Source of the DNA: Chiridota heheva
Taxonomy: Eukaryota; Echinodermata; Holothuroidea; Apodida; Chiridotidae
Length of the DNA stretch: 64,000 bases
NCBI GenBank assembly: GCA_020152595.1
Contig: JAIGNY010002993.1
Location: forward strand, 69,501 to 133,500
Reading direction: 5' to 3'
Position 1 is the stretch's first letter, and each line of letters opens with the position of its first letter. Below are positions 44,766-58,198 of the stretch, in pieces. The position numbers and the translations under genes are program-made. A model generated the notes under the pieces. That model was not told the origin of the DNA and ran no database searches. It saw only the letters and a program-made list of their open reading frames with translations.

Positions 44766-45464
44766 CAGTTTAGACAGTTAAACTTTCTTTTCTACTTGTT
44801 TAGAAAATACTAAATTATCTGTTGATTTTATCATTTTTGATTTTTAAGCCATTTTGGGTCATTAAAAGCAAGAAATTTATAGAGCTTCCAGGTTTTGCCT
44901 TGGACCCCAAGATTTTTGTCAGAGGAAATTTCTTTTCTGCCTATTTAGAAATACTCAAATGCTGATGTTTTTGAACATCTGCAGGTCTCCCACCAAGGTA
45001 AAGAAAAAACATAGGAATTTTATAGGAATGGTTGAGAAAAAAATATAGGAGTTTTTAGGGTTATGATGGGGAAAATATAGAAGTTTTAAAGCCACATTTT
45101 CATGTCTCTGTTTTGTAATATAACCAACTTTTTCCATATGCTTTGCACATGTGGCAAAGCTGATGACCCGCCTAAATAATGAAGAGCATCTTTCCAGGTG
45201 TATGGAAAGCACTATTTCTTCAAATTTTCTACACTGCAGCAAAATTTGGATAATTGCTATCTATATCATACATCTAAAGGTTGTTGTCAAAGTTATTTTT
45301 GTTATCATGCACTCCTAGGGTTCTAGCTTGCCCTACTGTTTATTTGAAACCTTGTGTAATGATAGAACTTGTTTTCTAAGAGTGTACAGCATATTATCTA
45401 ATATGCATATACTTTTAAAATATTATCTAATATGGATATGTTTATAGAATGTATAGATATTCAG

Positions 45465-45465
<1 letters not shown>

Positions 45466-45495
<30 letters not shown>
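45466..45495. repeat. (AAT)n microsatellite
   Basis: About ten AAT/ATA triplets without interruption. Confidence 0.85.
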
Positions 45496-45499
45496 TATA

Positions 45500-47454
45500 G
45501 AATATGCCTAATTATAATTTTCTGTGTGTCTAATTCAGAAAAACACACACGTTTCCAAATGCATTATGTGCCATGTAGTGTACACTACTGTAGATGTTTG
45601 GACACTGGACAATATAGCGAGCAGGGCAGCATGGCATCTATATGTGACACTTAAAATTACATAAACATCTTTATACTATGCCATAAATTTTGCATGTAAT
45701 TAACAAAAAAAAAAAAAACTTAGGAAGTTTAATTAGCCATGACTATGATAAAAAAAAAAAAAAAAACTTTCTTGAAACTCTTCTTCCCAGACTTTGATGA
45801 TCTTTCACAGAAGCATAAATTTGCTGTTTTAGTCAGTACTGCAAAGGTGCTTATGCAGGACTTATGGTATGCTAGCATTCTAAAGGAGCATGAAGCAATA
45901 TCTTTCCTTTGAAGAAATGGTCTGTCAATCATTCACAGTTAATGCACACATCACCTCAGGCAAATGATACACAGATTTTAATCACCAGTTGCAAACAATT
46001 TCTCCCACTGAGACTTCCAACATGGATGAGTGGTTTCAATCACAAAAGTTGTCTTGATTATTCAGCAGTGGCTTTCTGTAATCTTATACTCACAAATAAC
46101 CTTAAGCTACTTGGCTGTGGTGTGCATGGGATTAACAAATAAAGATTCATTGTTTGGAGTGGAAACACAATACACTGAACAGGAAGTTGATTTGGTAATT
46201 GTCATACCTGAGTTTTTAGGATTAACTCAGGTGTCGGATGCGGAGTAGGCTTAAAGAGAAACTTTTCGGCATGAGTACAAACAGTGATACCTATTTCTTA
46301 ATTTTATTAGGTTCTGCTAATCCTACATAAATTTTAATGGTAATGTCTGCAAGTCGCTCAAATTTACTGTGAAACAGAAGTCTGATTTTTTAATATCTTA
46401 ATAGATCCAAAATCTTCCACACATATAGGATGTGGAATGTCTCAAATATTGTAATTCCACCCCATTGTTCCAATTAAATCATATCCAAATGAAAGCAATC
46501 AACATTTTCTGATAGTTAGTTCGTATTTTATTTAAGAAGAATGAGCAAGATCTATGACAGGTAGCAACAACTGTAGCTTAAGGTTCATCAAAATGGGTTG
46601 AATATTGAACATTTTACAGCATTTTGAATTTCAATGCCTTATCATAATTAATGCGAATTTGATACAAAGTTTGTGACATCACATAGAAAAAACATATTAT
46701 TTTGTTTATGTTAAGTCATTGTTTATCATGGCCAAGAGGTTTTGAATTTCTTTAATGAAAATTTTGTACAAGAAAACAGAAGTGATTATCATTGACTGAA
46801 ATTTAGAACAACATTTAAAGAATTACATAAAAGGTTCTGTGCTGTCTTCTCTTTCATAAAACTTGTGCATATATTAAAAACTTTTCAAATGATATAAATA
46901 CCTTCAAATTATTGATGGAATTCATATCTGCTGCAAATGCATTCATACAAACATTCATAACCTTCAGAACATATCAATTGTTTCTTCAGCTTTGGTTATT
47001 TTATTATTTTTTAAGGTACTGTACAGATGTCATCCCAAACAGACCTTTTTCTAATATTACTATTTTCAAGTCCATTGAATGTTAATTCATTTGAAAGATT
47101 TAAGACAATCTGATTCTTATGCTCTGATGAAACAACTTCACTGCTGTCCTTTGATATCCTAAATCACATGATCTTTAAGTATATTGGATGTCTAGAAGTA
47201 ACATTAGCTAAACTACTTTAAATCTATTAAAAAACATCAGAGTTGTGAAACATTTTATCAAAATCAGTTAAATACTTAGCAGTTTATCAGCACTTTTAAA
47301 TTTCTAGTATAAATTTGCATATTTTAAGTTAAATCTTGATGTGTGTTGCAGGGTTGATCTTGGTATTTTTTTTGCAAATCCTGTATTTTACCACCAATCA
47401 AATTCTAGCAGGAATAGACTTTCCCATCTTTTTCAGTGATGATGATTTAAAATA
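45500..47454. other. Intergenic stretch: nothing recognised
   Basis: AT-rich, with poly(A) runs at about 45705 and 45750. Frames are short and have no splice support. Confidence 0.35.
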
Positions 47455-47515
47455 CAGAAAGTCAAATTTGCCTGAGAGGTTAGATCATTCAGAGGTAGGA
47501 AGGAGAGTAAATAAA
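47455..47515 (-). mobile_element. RNase H-type LINE, 60-bp relic
   Basis: AAAGTCAAATTTGCCTGAGA and GGTTAGATCATTCAGAGGTA match the 3' end of the family (compare 30526-30565). Confidence 0.5.
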
Positions 47516-48589
47516 TGATTTTGAAAAAAAATTTGATCCATAAAGATTTTGTTTGACCTTTTTGCCCAGTCAACCTTCACCAATTTCAAATAAATCCATT
47601 GAAACTGATCAAACGTCAATCAGCCATAACTCAAAAACATTAAAGGTGGTTTTTTTATCAAAATTCATCAAATGATCTGCCCAGATTTTAATACTCTTTC
47701 AACAAATATAGCAATTGTTACATATGTTTTTTCACAGAAAAACCTCGGAACAATAATAAAACGAGGGAAATTTTGCGCAGACTACAGTTTTAGTGAGTAA
47801 AGAAATCATGGCTTTATGTATTACTTGGAAGAGTCAAATTGCCATACTAAAGGTTTAATTTCAAGTGGTCAAGCAAACGTATCTTATATGAAAGGGGATT
47901 TTAAAAGACACAAAATGAAATTCATGATATCTCTTTGTGTCACAAAATTTAAATAATTTATTATAAGGCCAAATTTAAAATGCTATAAAAATTGTCCATT
48001 TTTAATTGATTTTGCATATTTTCTTTTAATTAAGCTCAAGTTAATGTTACCTGTCCATACAGTATAGACCTTTAAAGTTTATCTATGGAATCAAAGTTTA
48101 AGAAGGTGATAATCAACTGAATTTCAAGGAAATACCCCTCAAGACCCCTGTGAATTACTTATTTTGTTTATATCAAAATCATCTCAGTAAAATTATTTAT
48201 GTAAGGTTTTATTATGAATAATTTACCAGACAATAAAGGCTTTGCCTTGCTCATATGTATGCCTTTCAACAAGCTATATGCCTTTCAAAATATATTTTCC
48301 AAATGACATTTAAAATATGTGTCCATATTCAGGCACTTGTGATACATGGTAAAGATTTACATCAAAAAATAAAGATGTAAATCATGTGCTCCTTTGAACC
48401 ATTAACACATTTTTCATGCACTTTCTTATTTTCTGTGCCAAATTGAACTAAGAAAAAGTCAATTTAACAATAAGATCAACATGTACAGTATGTTCAAAAT
48501 ATGAAACTCCACTTCAGCTCATCTAATGCATCATGTCAGCGAGGTCCTAATCCAGGAAGGGAGATGGGGGGGGGGAACTTCATACTAAA

Positions 48590-49330
48590 GTGGTAGGTAT
48601 GTGCCACCCAGAACTTCAAAACTGGACTGCAGTGTGAGATATTTTTGGTAACTGCAGTATTACAGTTTATGATTTTGATACCTGCAGTAAGAAAATAAGT
48701 GATTTTTGTTAGCTGCAGTATGAAAGTAAGTGATTTTTGTTACCTGCAGTACAAAAATATATGATTTTTGATACCTGCAGTATGAAAATAAGTGATAATT
48801 GACACCTGCAGTATGAAAATATGCATTTTTTTTAGACCAGCAGTATGAGAGATAGGATTTTTGATACCTGCACTACAAAATGTTCAAAGAAAAAAAAAAA
48901 CTGGTTGGGCAGCACATGTACATGTATATATACAGTATCTCACATATGGAAATGCCCCACCCCCTAATCCAATTCCCATTAAGTTGATGGTATATGCTGC
49001 CCAGAATTTCAAAATTGGACTGCAGTATGAGAGATATTTTTAGTAACTGCAGTATGACAGTTTATGATTTTGATACCTGCAGTATGAAAATAAGTGATTT
49101 TTGATGCCTGCAGTACAAAAATAGGTGATTTTTGATACCTGCAGTACAAAAATAAGTGATATTTGATACCTGCAGTATATAAATATGCATTTTTTTTAGA
49201 TCAGCAGTATGAGAGAGATTGGATTTTTGATACCTGCACTACGAAAAATCTTAAGAAGAAAAAAAACAACAGGTTGGGCAGCACATGTATATATACAGTA
49301 CCTCACATTTGAAATGCCCCCTCCCTTCCT
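48590..49330. repeat. Tandem duplication with CTGCAG-bearing minisatellite
   Basis: Two units of about 390 bp (48595-48985 and 48990-49365) share GCCCAGAATTTCAAAATTGG-type starts and GGTTGGGCAGCACATGTA-type ends. Each holds six to eight copies of a 30-bp repeat near ATACCTGCAGTATGAAAATA then AGTGATTTTTG. Confidence 0.75.
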
Positions 49331-49424
49331 CCCCCCTCCCTAATCCAATTCCCACTAAGTTGATGAAGAAATGTTTGGATTTACTTGCACAAAAGTTATT
49401 AACCTTTCCAAACAAACAGGAACT

Positions 49425-49720
49425 GTTCCAACTGATTAGAAATGTGCATTAAATCACCCATTATTAAAGAAGGTGGGAATTGACCCTTTTTTGTGTATAA
49501 GCAATCTTCCTTTTGTTTCCAAAATAACTGAAAAAGCAGTTCATGTTGAAGGTAAAGTCCAGTCGAATATTTTACTGCTAAGGTGCAAACAGCAAGTTAC
49601 TTTTTTGGTGCTAATTAACTTAAGTGTCGCTTTTGACACTGCGGAACATTCATTTTACTTGAAACCCTGAAAGTTGATTTTGGTGTCACAGGAAATAGAC
49701 TAAAATGGATTTAATCAATT
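49425..49720 (+). mobile_element. LINE (CR1/L2-type) RT fragment with internal deletion
   Basis: Reads LLKKVGIDPFLCISNLPFVS then KITEKAV, matching LLKKpglDp...NYRPVSNLpFlSKi.EKvv of non-LTR RTs. After a short linker it jumps to VLINLSVAFDTAEHSFYLKP, matching the catalytic vLlDLSaAFDTvdH motif with the first Asp changed to Asn. Inactive. Confidence 0.75.
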
Positions 49721-51409
49721 GATTTCATGATTTTTTAAGCTATATACTTACATAAACTGCATATTCGCGTAAACTTGTACGCTCCTTTCAGGGGTATACA
49801 TGAGAGGATACAAAAGAACTATAAAAGACCAAGGAGCCAAAACTTCGAGAAAATAAAGTTTTTGACACATTTCTAGCAATACATTTTACTCAGTGATTAG
49901 TACTCTCCGTAGTATCGTTAGACTGATGCCAGCCTTATCAATATGGCTGCCATTACTTATGGCTGGTTGTCCGAGGGTGCTACAAAAACCTATATGCTAA
50001 ATGTATAGCCTTGTGCTAAAAAAATTAGAAAATCTCAGTTTTAAGATTTTATGAAAACGAAACCATTTAAACTTCTTTTTTTCCGCCCACAATGCTTGTT
50101 TATGATGTTTAAAGCCCATCCATGTCTTCAAAAACTGTTTTCACGGTGATTTTAGTTACTTTTATCAAAGTATTTGCTGGACTACTTTTCTCTCCGTAAA
50201 AATCGTCTGATGAACTTTTCAAAGTACGGTCAAAGTTCAAAACACTGTTATCAGGGCTATAACATTTTAGCTGGGGTAATATGTTTGAGATTATTTGAGG
50301 GGAAAAAAATTAAAATAATTACTTATAACGTACTAAACATTTCTTTAAGTTTTACTTATTTGTTTTCAGTCTTTTACTAAAACTATTTAATAAAATTATA
50401 TGCACAAAAACATGTCAGCAAAAAATCAACCTGCAGTTTAGTGGACATCCTAAAACTTATTTGCGGACATTTGAATAGTTGATCACAAACGTGCGGTGAC
50501 TAAGAAAGATGGCATTTAAAACATGATTCAGAGAATCCCGTCATGGTGCTAAATAGGTAAAGATTTAGAAAAAGTTTTTTTGGAAAAGTGTATTATTTAG
50601 ACTAATTGGTATAACTATAAGAATATCCAAAAAGTATGTTATTTTTAATCATCAATTTTATATGTGTGAATTTTGAAAAACATAGTAATTGTATACAATC
50701 TATAACAACCCTCGTATGGCAATCCTAATGTCAATCGTACTAAGGCCCAATGTGTATAGCTCTTAGTCTCAGTGAGCTATCATTAGGCCTACTCAGTGAT
50801 ATCATAATGTGATTCGTGATGGTCTCCTTAATACGGAGGATATGGTTTTTCGTATTTACAAGGGTAGATAATTAAGTTGATAACCATCGGAAGTACAAGT
50901 TTGTTGTTTGGTGATGTTAGATATCCGTTGCATAATGGTCCATAGTGGCTGCTGCCTTTGCGTCACAATCTGATATTCAGTGATAATACGCTATTAACGC
51001 TTTCGCACAACTGGACCAAACCAGAGGTCAGAGACTGTCAACTAACTAAACGAATCATGCGAACTAGAAAACTCCCGACACGAAATTGAAATCAAATAAC
51101 AAACTTATCATTTGATGCCCTACTTTATTCAATGTATTCCATTCAGAAGTCAAAATGCGCTTTGCATCCTAGCCTACTACTAAACAAATATTGGTTCGGT
51201 TTCTAATCAAATCCATCAAGTTTTGACTGTGGCAACAACTGGAAGCACACAAGAAAATGAAATCTCCTTAGTGACTACTTGCGAATTACCAGTTCAGGAT
51301 GTGTAACGTTACATAACATAACAAGATGACGGGCTAAGAAGGGTGAATCACGCCATAAAAAGCCCAAACAAACACAACCACCACAAAAATTAAAAAACTA
51401 AAAATAAAT
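49721..51409. other. Intergenic stretch: nothing recognised
   Basis: AT-rich with somewhat more CpG than neighbouring stretches (about 50900-51350). No exon was found. It could contain a promoter, but nothing specific supports that. Confidence 0.3.
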
Positions 51410-53270
51410 TAAAGACGTCCAGAATTAATAAAGAACTTATCAATGTTGACTTTCAATTTTAGATTGTAAACAGAATTGGGAGCTGACTACCCATTAAGCC
51501 GAACCATTCCACTCATTAACGACTCTTTGCAAAAAGCTAAAACGCCGAATATCTTTTCGTGAGAACTCTTTGGTCAACTTCTAACTGTTACCACGTGTCA
51601 CATGAGGGTTAGCTGAAACGTGCAAGAAATCACATGAAGTCAAAGCATCACTACCAGATAGGAATTTAAAAACCTGAATCATATCGTCACGTACTCTTCT
51701 CAACTCGAGCGTGGTCAAACCAAGAATTCGCAACCTAGATTCATAAGAGAGATTACTTACGTTGGGAATAAGTCTAATGGCTCTTCGCTGAACCTGCTCC
51801 AAAATGAACTTATCCTTCTCATAAAAGGGACTCCATAGTGACTCCACGAATTCCATAGTGCTGTTACTTCTTTAATAATTTATTATGGTTAAGTGTGCCA
51901 AAAGCTATCTTAAGATCAATAGTATAACCTTAGCTGTTTTCATACCATCAGGAAGAGTTCCATTTACAAATGATCTGTTACAAATAAAAATTAAAGATTT
52001 AGCAATATCATTAATGACTTTTTCAACCATTGACATACTGGTACCATTACAATCAGTTTAAGTTTTATTACCCAAATTATTAACTATATCTAATATTTTA
52101 CCTTCATCTGCATTCTTTAAAAATAACGAATGACAATTAGCCTGACCAAGATAATCATAAATGGAAACACTGTCAATGTCTGGTATTTTGGCTGCTAAGT
52201 CTTGTCCAACATTCACAAAGAAGTCATTAAAACCACTTGCAATAAAAAAAATATGTCTTTAATAGTTTTTGTCATTATGCATAAACGAATCTGGAGAGTC
52301 AGAGGAAGGCTTCTTCTTTCTTTTAATAATTCCATTCAAAATTATCCATGTTTCTTTAATGTTGTTGCGATGTTTTTCCAGTAATTCAGCTCACAGTATC
52401 TCAGAACAGTAGTTAATTTATTTATATATTTTGTATGCCTTTGTTCCTTATCTGATGCTTATCATGGGTTCTATTCTTTAGAAATTTTATATATAAACGA
52501 TTTTTTCTTTCTTTCACATGCATTTTTCAAGCCTCTGCTATGACAAGGCTTATCTCTTTTTCCATCACTGATACAAATTTTCTGAACTGGATAATAATTA
52601 TCATATAATTTAGTGTAAGTATAAAATGATTGTAGGATACATTGACATCATAATTGCTGCAAAGACAACATCCCAATTCTGCTGCCTTAGTTTTTCTTTA
52701 AAAAGTGATAGAGATTTCTCATCTATTTTTCTCAAGTACAAATATTTCTTAATTTCTTTCCTTTGTACATGATAAGTACTTATGTTATAAATAGGAAAAT
52801 GATCAGAAATATCATTTATCAGAAGACCACTTTTTGTATGAGAGTAAATATTATTTGTAAAAATATTATCTATTAAAGAGGCTGAGTGACCTGTTATTCG
52901 GGTAGGCCTTTCAATTCATGGTAAGAGGCTCAGACTAAATAATGAATCTAAGAAGTCCCTAGATCCCTTGTGTTTATCACAGTTCAACAGATTTACATTG
53001 AAATCACCACATAAGTAAATATCTGACTTCTATGTCTATACATCCTTTCTATCACATCAATGGTGATCTGTATATCACTATCAGGTTGCCTATAGAGGCA
53101 GCTAATGACAACTGTTTTCTTGTTCATTAATGATAACTCCACTGATATACATTGAAGAACATTTTCTACCACATTAATTAAATTATCTAAAACCTTAAAC
53201 CTAATATCTTTATTGATGTATATTGCTAAACCGCTATCTCTTCTATTGATGCAGTCTTGGCTACAGATTT
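51410..53270 (-). mobile_element. LINE with APE endonuclease and internally deleted RT
   Basis: At the right (5' on the minus strand) NRRDSGLAIYINKDIRFKVL and CISVELSLMNKKTVVISCLY, then RQPDSD, is the end of an endonuclease/exonuclease/phosphatase domain. The middle is broken by stops (KRDKPCHSRGLKNACERKKK). The RT core is missing. At the left MEFVESLWSPFYEKDKFILE then QVQRRAIRLIP and NLSYESRLRILGLTTLE is the CR1/Rex-type C-terminus, then RRFSFLQRVVNEWN. A dead element about 1.9 kb long. Confidence 0.8.
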
Positions 53271-53779
53271 GTTAACCTGGTAGTTTTAAGTAAGTGCATG
53301 TAAAGAAAGTGCATGTAAAGAAAGTGCATGCAAAGGTAGGGTGAGCAGTAGCGGATTAATCTTTTATGGGCCTTACGCCGAGTTTGTATGAGTTTGTAAT
53401 ATACTATATGATTTTTATTTTCATTTTTTAGTAGTAGTAGTTTGTTGCTTCTTTTTTTTCTTTCAGAATTTATCTTCTTTTTTTTCAAATATTTATATCT
53501 GCTTTTTCAACTTAACAAAAACAACTTATATAATTATACACAAATACAACAAACTCGTTTTATAACAATTTACAAGGTAAGAATAAGAATTATTCCATGC
53601 TACTTTAGTTTTATAGTATTGAAAAAAAGGGAACTTGAAATTTTACAGCATCTTGATATAGGCTGGCATACTTTCAATGAGATCAATAAACTTGTGGTAA
53701 GTATTGCTATTAAAAGATAATTCTTTTTCAACTCGAAGAGAAAACTGAAAAGTATTAAGAAAATGAGAAATGCGTGGTT

Positions 53780-54850
53780 TAAAATCTTGGATTTTGCAAC
53801 AAAAGATAAAACATTTTGCATGAAAAATCCCAAAATTATAATTTGGGCAATCATCTTTTCGATTTTCTGATTTTGGGGCATTTTTCTTTGATTTTTTGTC
53901 TCTTCAATTATAAAAAAAAATTCTTGGATTTTTGGCAAATTTTCTTCTGTTTGTTGCCAAACTATCTTCAATTCATTTCATTTGAGGTAATTTTTGGGCA
54001 ATTTTCTGGTAATTTTCTTCCATTACGGGAAATTTTCTTCGATTTTTGAGCTATGTTCTATGATTTTCAAATAACATTTTTTCATTTTTGGGAATTTTTT
54101 TCCGATTTTCTGGAAATTTTCTTCAATTATCGAAATCTTTTAGTTTTAATGTTTCTTCAATCTCTTTCATTTCGGGCAATCATCTTTTCAATTTTGGGAA
54201 TTTTCGTTAATTTTCTGTTGATATTTTTGAATTTATTTTATTTTTTGCAATTTTTGGGTAATTTTCTTCGATTTTCGCCAAATTATCTTAAAATTTTTGG
54301 TAATTTTCTTCCATTTTGAACAGTTTTATTGCAATTTCTATGATTTTCGGGTAAATTACTTTTAGTTTTGGGCAATTCCCTTTAATTTTCGGGAGCTTTT
54401 CTGTGATTTTCGGCAAATTTTCTTCCGATTTTCGGCAAATTATCTTCAATTTATTTCATTTCGGGTAATTTTCTTTGATTTTCGGGGAATTTTCAAGTAT
54501 GCCTAATTTTTTTCCATTTTGGGCAATTTTCGAGCAAAGTTTTCTAATTATTGGAAAATATTGTTTTTGATTTTTTGTTGATTTTCTTCAATTTTCTTTA
54601 TTTTTGAGCAATTTTAGTGTAATTTTCTTCAATTTTTTTCATTTTTGGCAAAACTTTTCAAATTGGAGGAAAATTTTACGTTTTTGGCAAAATTATCTTC
54701 AATTTATTCATTTTTTTTTTTTTTTTTTGGGAGGGGGTAATTTTTGGTAATTTTATTAAATGTTTGATAATTGTTTTCCATTTTCGAGCAATTTTTTTCA
54801 TTTTTGGGAAATTTTCTTTGATTTTCGATTTTTTTTTTTTTACTATTCAA
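53780..54850. repeat. Degenerate T-rich minisatellite
   Basis: Variations on ATTTTCTTCGATTTTCGGGC, about 20-26 bp, for more than 1 kb, with poly(T) at 54715-54728 and 54830-54840. The Phe/Leu-rich frames in it are artefacts of composition. Confidence 0.8.
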
Positions 54851-55179
54851 AGCGCTTTAACGGAGATCAAACATAATATATTTGTCATAAAAAGTTTTAT
54901 AACTGATCTTGACCTGACAGCCTGATTAGACGTGGTCCTGACAACTGTTCCACTTCGTCCCTGAGTCCACAGGACGAATTTGCAATTTTTGAAAGAAATA
55001 TTTTTTCATGAAGAAATGCAGAGATCAAATTTGAATTTTGAAAGATTTACTAACATTTTCAGCGAATTTATGGAACTAATTTATCAATCTTCAAAAGAGG
55101 TCCGCAGCGGAGCTGAAGTCCCCCGAATCGTGATAATTAAAAGTCATCTTGCAAACAGATCCTTTAATATTTGGTATTA

Positions 55180-56637
55180 AAATCTAAAAATTTAAATATT
55201 AATTTTAAGCCACCGTAAAGCAAATAATGAGGAAATGATAGCTGCAATGAAGAGATGGATATTGAACAGTTGAATGAGTATCAATCAGCAGAGATAAGAA
55301 AAAAAGATACATATTTATATATATTGTTCAAAGTGTAATACTGCTAACGGTTAGGTGTGTGAAAATATATGGCTATAGTGTTGGAAATTATTTTTTTGGT
55401 GAAAATTCCAGAGGGGGGGGAAGGTGGTCCGGACCCACCACTCCCCTCTTTCTCCCTCCCCCTGTGGATCCGCCCTTTGAAATCATGTAAATGATATTGT
55501 GGTTTTCTTCTTCAATCATTTCAGGTTATTTGTTATTGTTATTATTCACTCAAACATTTAAAAAAATCTTATTGTTTGATTGTTTATTGTTGTCATTTAC
55601 ATTTCATTTGTTTTAAGTCTATGTATCTGCTAATACCACGTTGCGGTGAGAATTGAAAATGTGACTAAGTGGATATTTTTGGATATCATATACGTTAACT
55701 TATTCGTAGCTTCATAATTTTTCTCGAAAAGTTTGATAAAATGTTGAAACTTGCAAAACTTTCAAGGTTTCGCATCTGGTGAGCGTGAATTCAGATTAAA
55801 CATATTTGATTATGATACTGATATACAAAGTTCAATTAATTTTATGCAAATGAGAAAATGACTTTAAACCTCCTAAACCTTGCTAAAGACCGCTTATTTG
55901 CTTTTCACATTGTTTTGGGCATTATATATTCCGAATCATCCCAACATAGCACTAATCGTTATGTAAATATTTCCGATTTGAATTTAGAGATTTATAAATT
56001 CCCCAATTATTGTAAAACTTGGCATGAAATTTTCCTATTTTCACGAATTTCATCCTGCATATTACATATCTTAATATAAAATTTAAGTTACAAATGTTTA
56101 TGGTTGCAAATTTAAGAGAAAAAGGAAGGCGATCACCAGTCATTTTCTGACCAATACAAGTTTAAAGAGTTTTCGGTGAAGTTAGGGGGGATTATTATTG
56201 CCCGTAATATATAAAGTTGTCGTACCGTACCTGCTTTCAAAATATCAAAATGGTCTCGATTTGTCGATAGACCGCGAATCCCTAAAGCAGAAGCAAAGCC
56301 ACTGCGTTGGAATTCTGGGAGAAACAGATCCTCTTATCTTGTTTTTAAAATGAAAGTGGATAAAATTATCCCTTGAAAGTAAAATTTCCCCTCGAAAACA
56401 TAAAAGGGCTAATGAATTTTATTTACTTTTCATTTTGATTCCCAGGCTGATGTAGATTATGCATGTTAATCCACCACCAGTACCTTAATTTTTGAAAAAG
56501 TGGTGGGCCAAATGAAGTTGACTGCCCCACGTGTACATATGTAAAGATGGCAATCTACGAAATTGCTGACCTTATCGCTTCTGCCACATGTATAATTTGT
56601 AAAATGATCAAATGTGCATCATTTTATATCAATTAAC
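55180..56637. other. Intergenic stretch: nothing certain
   Basis: AT-rich. A minus-strand frame at about 56228-56335 (EDLFLPEFQRSGFASALG) ends at a GTACGG donor-like site but opens at a stop and has no ATG. Confidence 0.3.
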
Positions 56638-57690
56638 TGACCTCTGACCTTTGACCTTAAAATGACATGTTCCATTATGTGCGAGACACAACACTACAAT
56701 AACTTCCACCAACCCACCAAGTTACAATACCCAGGGAATGACACTTTCCTGCATAACCACCAAGTGCCAACGCAATATCACTTATGGTTTTGCCAGGAAA
56801 GGCGAAACAAAATGTACTGTTTGAATCAATTATTTGACCTCTGACCTTTAAGTGGCAAATGCTGTTATATATATGCGGGGGACATGTGTCACTATCCTCT
56901 AACCCATTATGTAAATAGCTCCACTAAACAACTAGGGATGAATACAATAGCAGTTACGTTTTTCCAACGAAATGCAACACAAAATTTACTTTTATTATTT
57001 GACCTCTGACCTTTAAGCAATGTGCCATTTTTTTTGGAGACACAACTTTACATTATCCTCATCAACCCACCAAGTGACAAGCCAATTCATACTTAAGGTT
57101 TTTCCAAGACACGCAACAGACCAAAATTTACCATCTGAAATGATTTCTTTGACCTCTGACCTTTGACCTTTAGATGATTTGTCCCATTTGCTACAGAGCA
57201 TAATCCTACATCACCTTCTACTATTCCACCAAGTACCAATCCAATATCACTTACGTTTTTTTCTTCAGGAAGCACAACACAAAATTGACCATTTTCAGTC
57301 AATTATTTGACCTCTGGCCTTAAACCTTTAGGGGACATAACCCAACTTGTGCGGGACATAAGTAAGCATCACACTACACCCTACCACCAAGTTTCAACTT
57401 GATAACTTTTACGGCTTTTGCTGTACACGCGACACAAAATTTTGTATTTTATTTAATTGTTTGACCTCTAACCTCTGAACTTTAAGGCACATGACCCAAC
57501 TTGTGCGAGACATAAGTTCACATCACACTACAACCTCCCATTAAGCTTTAATCACACTATACCCTCCTACCAAGTTTCAACTTGATAGCTTGTACGGTTT
57601 TCTCTGTACACGCGACACAAAATTTGGTATTTTTAATCAATTACTTGACCTCTGACCTTTAATCTTTAAAGGTCAATAACCCAACTTGTG
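56638..57690. repeat. Tandem array of about 160-bp units with TGACCT half-sites
   Basis: Seven units, each opening with TTTGACCTCTGACCTTTGAC-like sequence at about 56638, 56836, 57000, 57150, 57309, 57462 and 57647, spaced 150-198 bp. Shared later blocks: CACCAAGTTTCAACTTGATA and TACACGCGACACAAAATTT. On the minus strand the opening reads AGGTCA-A-AGGTCA-G-AGGTCA, direct repeats with one-base spacing in the best units. Confidence 0.8.
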
Positions 57691-57781
57691 TGGGACATAA
57701 GCTCACCTCATTCTACACCTCTCACCAAGTTTCAACTCGATAGCTTGTACGGTTTTTTCTGTACACGCGACACAATATTTT

Positions 57782-57855
57782 GAACACCAACCCACCCATC
57801 CACCCACCCACTCACCCACCCACCAACACCCACACGCACGCACACACACACAAGT
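57782..57855. repeat. (CCCA)n/(CA)n microsatellite
   Basis: CACCAACCCACCCATCCACC through CACGCACGCACACACACACA, at the right end of the 160-bp array. Confidence 0.85.
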
Positions 57856-58066
57856 GAATACAATACCTTATCGCCATATATACTCCATGTTGCGATCCAA
57901 ATATACTCTATGTTGCGATAAGGTAAAAAAGCCTGCATCACCAACATACCAAACAGGCTTCTCACAAATATTGTCAGAACTACCAAAATCTCATATCATT
58001 TATTAGTTTATGTGTTTTTGCGCATGCATGTTATTTTATTATCAATTTGTATACAGCGTTATATTC

Positions 58067-58198
58067 TAGCATAGAGTTCGGGAAAGCCTTCGAGTTTCTC
58101 TCGAAAGCCTTCAAGTTTCTCCCGTAAGATCTCCTCACACTTTTCCTTTAGAAAAACTGTAAAGCGTTTTTTCCACCGTTCCTGTTCACCTGAAATCA
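58067..58198 (-). CDS. Possible terminal exon of an unknown minus-strand gene
   Basis: After an ATGATTTCAG acceptor the minus strand encodes GEQERWKKRFTVFLKEKCEE then ILREKLEGFREKLEGFPELY, ARI and TAA. It is charged and helical with a repeated REKLEGF motif, which is unlike the random frames nearby. Upstream exons would be to the right but none was recognised, so it may also be a chance frame or part of a repeat. Confidence 0.3.

Noticed and set aside
53816-54319. Phe/Leu-rich frames that look like membrane proteins
   Set aside because: Composition of a T-rich minisatellite, no splice or start support.
54980-55180. 66-residue plus-strand frame with varied composition
   Set aside because: Somewhat protein-like but has no splice sites or recognisable domain; could be a transposase scrap.
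55400-55440. GTCCGGAC palindrome near a G run
   Set aside because: Short and likely by chance; no further structure.
56228-56335. Possible minus-strand exon (EDLFLPEFQRSGFASALG)
   Set aside because: Opens directly at a stop, no ATG or acceptor, no partner exons.
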